Of a DNA stretch of 8,750 bases, positions 6,226 through 8,750 are shown in pieces. Both the position numbers and the translations under genes were made by a program. Origin of the DNA: Pseudomonadota bacterium (GTDB taxonomy: Bacteria > Pseudomonadota > Gammaproteobacteria > Burkholderiales > Burkholderiaceae_C); contig JAJZHS010000086.1 of the NCBI GenBank assembly GCA_021798395.1, positions 1-8,750 of the forward strand, given 5' to 3'. How positions within the stretch are numbered: the first letter of the stretch is position 1; every line of letters starts with the position of its first letter. The notes under the pieces were generated by a model. It had not been told where the DNA came from. It searched no databases and was given only the letters and a program-made list of their open reading frames with translations.

Positions 6226-6486
6226 TCAGGCAGCGCCCTCGCAGGTCTTGACGAACTGCTTGGCCTGCTTGCCGCGCAGCCCCTGCGCCTTGGCGTCGGT
6301 TTCGCATTCGGCAGCGCTCTTGTGCGCCGCAGCGCCGGTGTCGGCGCCTTGCTGGCCGTGCGCCGGCGGCATGCCGGCAGCGCCGATGCCGGCTGCCAGG
6401 GTCGAGGCAGCCGGCAGGCCGGCGAGCATTCCCGCCAGGAGCAGCGCGCGGGTCGATTTCCACAATGAGCGTTCGGTGACGTGCAT
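6226..6486 (-). CDS. PsiF-like secreted small protein
   Basis: This 86-residue protein has an N-terminal signal peptide (residues 1 to about 31): basic start MHVTERSLWKSTR, hydrophobic ALLLAGMLAGLPA, and a likely cleavage near STLA-A. After a low-complexity Gly/Ala/His-rich linker comes one PsiF-type repeat, AAECETDAKAQGLRGKQAKQ followed by FVKTC, with cysteines at 61 and 82 and the typical K-x-x-GL-x-G and F-x-x-x-C pattern. E. coli PsiF has two such repeats and is phosphate-starvation-inducible; its function is unknown. The location should be periplasmic. The ATG at 6486 has a strong GGAGG eight bases upstream, deciding the start over longer in-frame options. It is divergent from the srkA-like gene. 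No Pho box was recognised. Confidence 0.8.
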   Translation of the reverse strand: MHVTERSLWKSTRALLLAGMLAGLPAASTLAAGIGAAGMPPAHGQQGADTGAAAHKSAAECETDAKAQGLRGKQAKQFVKTCEGAA

Positions 6487-6517
6487 GTCGATGTCCTCCA
6501 GGGTTTGGGTTCGCTCG

Positions 6518-6646
6518 GCGGCGCCACCGCGGCGCCTCCGACGACGACCAAGCGACAGCCGTGCCAGCCCTTGCATTCATGTTGCGCATCAAGCACTTGG
6601 CCGCAGCGCAGCGGTTCCTCGGCGCACCGCGCGGCGCCACCGCGGC
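6518..6646 (+). repeat. 16-base direct repeat in the psiF-like/srkA intergenic region
   Basis: GCGGCGCCACCGCGGC occurs exactly at 6518-6533 and again at 6631-6646, in the same orientation and 113 bases apart. The sequence contains the palindromes GGCGCC and CCGCGG. GC-only content raises the chance of coincidence, but 16 identical bases inside a 300-base region is still notable. Confidence 0.5.
6588..6599. promoter_or_regulatory. Candidate operator copy 1, ATCAAGCACTTG
   Basis: The site contains the self-palindrome CAAG-CA-CTTG (6590-6599). It is the exact reverse complement of the 12-mer at 6689-6700. It lies about 100 bases upstream of the psiF-like ATG. The 303-base stretch 6487-6789 between the divergent genes holds this pair, the 16-base direct repeat and small GC hairpins; I see no ORF with coding character in it. 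Confidence 0.5.
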
Positions 6647-6688
6647 CGACCTTGTCCCGTGACGGCGACGCCGTGCGCAGGGTTGCCG

Positions 6689-6700
6689 CAAGTGCTTGAT
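6689..6700. promoter_or_regulatory. Candidate operator copy 2, CAAGTGCTTGAT
   Basis: This is the exact reverse complement of the 12-mer at 6588-6599 and again a self-palindrome, CAAG-TG-CTTG (6689-6698). It lies about 90-100 bases upstream of the srkA-like ATG at 6790. The centres of the two copies are 99 bases apart. Either a pair of binding sites for one regulator, or the stem of a long hairpin, would fit. Confidence 0.5.
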
Positions 6701-6723
6701 TCGTTGGCACGGCCGTGTCGTGC

Positions 6724-6748
6724 CCGAGCGACACCGGGCCGCGCTCGG
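6724..6748 (+). repeat. Hairpin CCGAGCG / CGCTCGG upstream of srkA-like gene
   Basis: A perfect 7-base inverted repeat (6724-6730 and 6742-6748) with an 11-base loop sits 42-66 bases before the ATG at 6790. Just downstream, CACAAT (6758-6763) is a 5/6 match to a -10 hexamer, but no -35 is evident. Could be a leader hairpin or a protein site; weak. Confidence 0.25.
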
Positions 6749-6789
6749 CGCTGTGCCACAATGCGCGGCCCGTCCTGCGCGCCGCGCCC

Positions 6790-7779
6790 ATGTCCTCCGC
6801 CCCCGTCTACGCCGATCTGACCCCCGACTGCGTGCTCAACGCCATCGACGCGCTGGGTCTGCGCTGCGACGGCCGGCTGCTGCAGCTCAACAGCTTCGAG
6901 AACCGGGTGTTCCAGGTCGGGCTCGACGACGGCAGCGCGTGCGTGGCAAAGTTCTACCGCCCGCAGCGATGGAGCGACGCCGCGATCCTCGAGGAACACG
7001 CGTTCAGCGTCGAACTCGCCGCGCGCGAAATCCCGGTGGTGCCGCCGCTGGCCATCGCCGGCGCCACCCTGCACCACGCTTTCGGCCACCGCTTCGCGCT
7101 GTTCGCCCGCCAGGGCGGACGCACGCCCGAGCTGGAACAGCCCGAGGTGCTCGAATGGATCGGGCGCTTCCTCGGCCGCATCCACGCCGTCGGAGCGACC
7201 GGGAGCTACCGCGCGCGCCCCGCGCTGGACATCGACAGCTTCGGCGTCGAGCCGCGGCAGCTGATCGCCGCCGGCCCGTGGCTGCCGAGCGAACTGCGCG
7301 CCGGCTGGCTGGCCGCGGTCGACCAGGCGCTCGACGCGGTGCGCGAAGTCTGGCAGCGCGCCGGGCGCGTGCGCCAGCTGCGGCTGCACGGCGACTGCCA
7401 CGCCGGCAACTTGCTGTGGACCGATCGCGGGCCGCATTTCGTCGACTTCGACGACAGCCGCCTCGGCCCGGCGGTGCAGGATCTGTGGATGCTGCTGGCC
7501 GGCGACGCGGCGCAGATGCGCGCCCAGCTCGACGCGCTGCTGCGCGGCTACGCCGTGTTCCACGACTTCGACCGCCGCGAGCTGCAGCTGGTCGAGGCGC
7601 TGCGAACGCTGCGGCTGATCCACTACAGCGCGTGGATCGCGCGGCGCTGGGACGACCCGGCGTTCCCGGCCGCGTTCCCCTGGTTCGGCACCGCGCGCTA
7701 TTGGCAGGAGCGCATCGTCGAGCTGCGCGACCAGCTGACCCTGATGCGCGCGCCGCCGCTGCTGTCGGACTGGATCTGA
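6790..7779 (+). CDS. srkA: Stress response kinase A (SrkA/YihE/RdoA)
   Basis: This 329-residue protein is nearly the same length as E. coli SrkA (YihE), a cytosolic serine/threonine protein kinase of the APH/choline-kinase-like fold linked to the Cpx envelope-stress response and survival under stress. Matching blocks are LLQLNSFENRVFQVGLDDGS (30-49), VAKFYRPQRWSDAAILEEH with the ATP-site Lys54, the catalytic loop LRLHGDCHAGNLLW (197-210) with Asp202 and Asn207, and the metal-binding FVDFDDSRLGPAVQDLWMLL (217-236) with Asp219. The C-terminal RLIHYSAWIARRWDDPAFP stretch is also family-typical. I chose the ATG at 6790; no obvious Shine-Dalgarno precedes it, but the N-terminus fits the family, and the in-frame GTG-type extension to 6715 does not. 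It is divergent from the psiF-like gene, and all key residues are present. Confidence 0.95.
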   Translation: MSSAPVYADLTPDCVLNAIDALGLRCDGRLLQLNSFENRVFQVGLDDGSACVAKFYRPQRWSDAAILEEHAFSVELAAREIPVVPPLAIAGATLHHAFGHRFALFARQGGRTPELEQPEVLEWIGRFLGRIHAVGATGSYRARPALDIDSFGVEPRQLIAAGPWLPSELRAGWLAAVDQALDAVREVWQRAGRVRQLRLHGDCHAGNLLWTDRGPHFVDFDDSRLGPAVQDLWMLLAGDAAQMRAQLDALLRGYAVFHDFDRRELQLVEALRTLRLIHYSAWIARRWDDPAFPAAFPWFGTARYWQERIVELRDQLTLMRAPPLLSDWI

Positions 7780-7782
7780 GGG

Positions 7783-7869
7783 CCCGCGCGGCGGCCGCCG
7801 CACGGTGCCGATGCGCGGACCTTCTTCGGCCACGCGCGGACTTCCCAGGCGAACGATGCGAATCGCCAT
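7783..7869 (-). pseudogene. Truncated 5' end of a DUF488 gene
   Basis: From the ATG at 7869 (minus strand) the frame reads MAIRIVRLGSPRVAEEG followed by PRIGTVRRPPRG. That is the N-terminus of the DUF488 family, where RIGTVRRPPRG is normally followed by VPK and about 90 more residues including the Y-x-VW-x-PNLAPS region. Here the similarity stops after 29 codons at about 7783, and the next bases are the reverse of the stop codon and C-terminus of srkA. The frame stays open far into srkA antisense but has no DUF488 character. The start codon overlaps the aminotransferase stop (TGATG), so the two genes were translationally coupled. A deletion or rearrangement removed the rest. A frameshift was ruled out because no further DUF488 sequence is seen in any frame downstream. 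Confidence 0.75.
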
Positions 7870-8750
7870 CACGCGGTGTCCTGGCAAGTCGGCGCGCGCG
7901 CGCAGTCGTCGAGCGCGCGCTGCAGGCGATCGAACACCGCAGGCGCCTGGCACTGCGCGACGTTGACGCGCATGGTCCCGGAGCAGCGCTGCGCGGCGCT
8001 GAACACATTGCCCGGCGCCAGCAGCAGCCCGCGCCCCAGCGCGCAGCGCGCCAGCTGCGCCGCGTCGATGCCGTCGGGAAGCCGGCACCAGGCGAACAGG
8101 CCTCCGGACGGCGGCAGCTGCGGCACGATGCCGATGCGCTGCAGCCGCTGCAGCGCGTGGCCGCGGGCGTCGGCCAGGCGCGCACGCAACTGTTCGAGAT
8201 GACGCTGCCAGGCAGCGTCGCCGAGCACCGCCAGCACCAGGTCGGCGGCGATGCGGCCGTCGCCGAAGCTGGTCGCCACCTTCAGGTCGAGCAGCGGCTC
8301 GACCCAGTCGCCGCGCAATGCGACGTAGCCGCAGCGCGCCGCGGCGCTGACCGTCTTCGAGAACCCGCCCAGGTACGCCACCCGACGCAGTCCGTCGAAC
8401 GCGGCCAGTCGCACGCCGGCGCCGGCGTCGAGGTCGGCGTAGATGTCGTCCTCGACGATGGTCAGCTGCGCCTGCTCGGCGCGCTGCAGCAGGCGGTGCG
8501 CCAGCGCTGCCGACAGACTGCCGCCGGTCGGGTTGTGCAGCACGCTTTGCGTCAGGTACAGCCGCGGCCGGTGGCGGTGCAGCGCGTCGTCGAACGCCTC
8601 CAGATCGGGACCGTCGGCACCGCGCGGCACGCCGATCACGCGCACCCGGTGCGCGCGCAGCAGGGCGAGGAAATTGAAATAGCAGGGGTCGTCGACCAGC
8701 ACCGCGTCGCCGGGCTCGAGCAGCATGCGGCACAGCAGATCCACGGCGTG
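7869..8750 (-). CDS. PLP-dependent aminotransferase, MocR/GntR-like (5' part beyond the window)
   Basis: The 293 visible residues are the C-terminal part; the frame is open to the right edge. It is a fold-type I aminotransferase domain: DDPCYFNFLALLRAH (20-34 of the visible part), SVLHNPTGGSLS (69-80), the PLP-contacting VEDDIYADL (99-107), and the Schiff-base lysine in YLGGFSKTVSAAARCGY (126-142, Lys132). The DPCYFNFLALLRAH and QSVLHNPTG wording resembles MocR-type regulators, in which an N-terminal GntR winged helix precedes this domain and the domain senses PLP or an amino-compound rather than catalysing transamination. The GntR part would lie outside the window, so a plain class I/II aminotransferase is not excluded. 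The TGA overlaps the ATG of the DUF488 stump. Confidence 0.88.
   Translation of the reverse strand, partial: HAVDLLCRMLLEPGDAVLVDDPCYFNFLALLRAHRVRVIGVPRGADGPDLEAFDDALHRHRPRLYLTQSVLHNPTGGSLSAALAHRLLQRAEQAQLTIVEDDIYADLDAGAGVRLAAFDGLRRVAYLGGFSKTVSAAARCGYVALRGDWVEPLLDLKVATSFGDGRIAADLVLAVLGDAAWQRHLEQLRARLADARGHALQRLQRIGIVPQLPPSGGLFAWCRLPDGIDAAQLARCALGRGLLLAPGNVFSAAQRCSGTMRVNVAQCQAPAVFDRLQRALDDCARAPTCQDTA

Noticed and set aside
6588..6700. The 12-base inverted repeats as ends of a small mobile element
   Set aside because: There is no flanking target-site duplication and no transposase; each arm is itself palindromic, which fits binding sites better.
6589..8733. Minus-strand open frame of over 700 codons across the aminotransferase and srkA
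   Set aside because: Over both genes the product is Arg/Ala/Gln-rich and without family features. Only the 29-codon segment beginning at 7869 is meaningful (the DUF488 stump).

Overview
The window is uniformly GC-rich bacterial DNA with dense, short-spaced genes and strong third-position GC bias. Only a few intergenic patches (about 1125-1180, 2340-2400 and 2673-2820) are AT-rich. The gene set (SrkA-type kinase, EamA-type exporter, MarR-GNAT fusion, MocR-like aminotransferase, YeiH, CitMHS_2-type antiporter) and codon use suggest a proteobacterium, most likely a high-GC betaproteobacterium such as a member of Burkholderiales. This is inference; there is no rRNA or other phylogenetic marker in view. 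I see no tRNA, rRNA, CRISPR array, insertion sequence or phage structural gene.

Layout. Positions 1-1109 (minus): most of a polytopic sodium:proton antiporter / CitMHS_2-type transporter running off the left edge. 1267-2325 (minus): a YeiH (UPF0324) putative sulfate exporter. 2430-2672 (minus): an 80-residue protein of unknown function. 2816-3205 (plus): a small HTH repressor-like protein, divergent from the unknown gene, with a consensus -10 placed so close to the ATG that the mRNA should be almost leaderless. 3263-3691 (plus): a HIT-family hydrolase, tail-to-tail with 3702-4601 (minus), an EamA-like metabolite exporter. Divergent from the exporter, 4775-5731 (plus) is a MarR-GNAT fusion followed by 5764-6138 (plus), a 4-carboxymuconolactone decarboxylase-type protein. 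6226-6486 (minus): a secreted PsiF-like small protein, divergent from 6790-7779 (plus), the stress-response kinase SrkA/YihE. 7869-8750 (minus): the C-terminal catalytic part of a MocR-like PLP aminotransferase, running off the right edge, with a 29-codon stump of a DUF488 gene joined to its stop codon and cut off at the end of srkA.

How parts may work together. The window looks like a chromosomal housekeeping/accessory mix rather than one large system. Three divergent pairs share short control regions containing palindromes: unknown gene/HTH, exporter/MarR-GNAT, and psiF-like/srkA. The psiF-like/srkA region carries two self-palindromic copies of one 12-mer, about 100 bp apart and placed nearly symmetrically relative to the two start codons. 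The clearest sign of genome rearrangement is the truncated DUF488 gene at about 7783. I found no convincing undescribed multi-gene system; the most interesting leads are these regulatory dyads and the gene stump.
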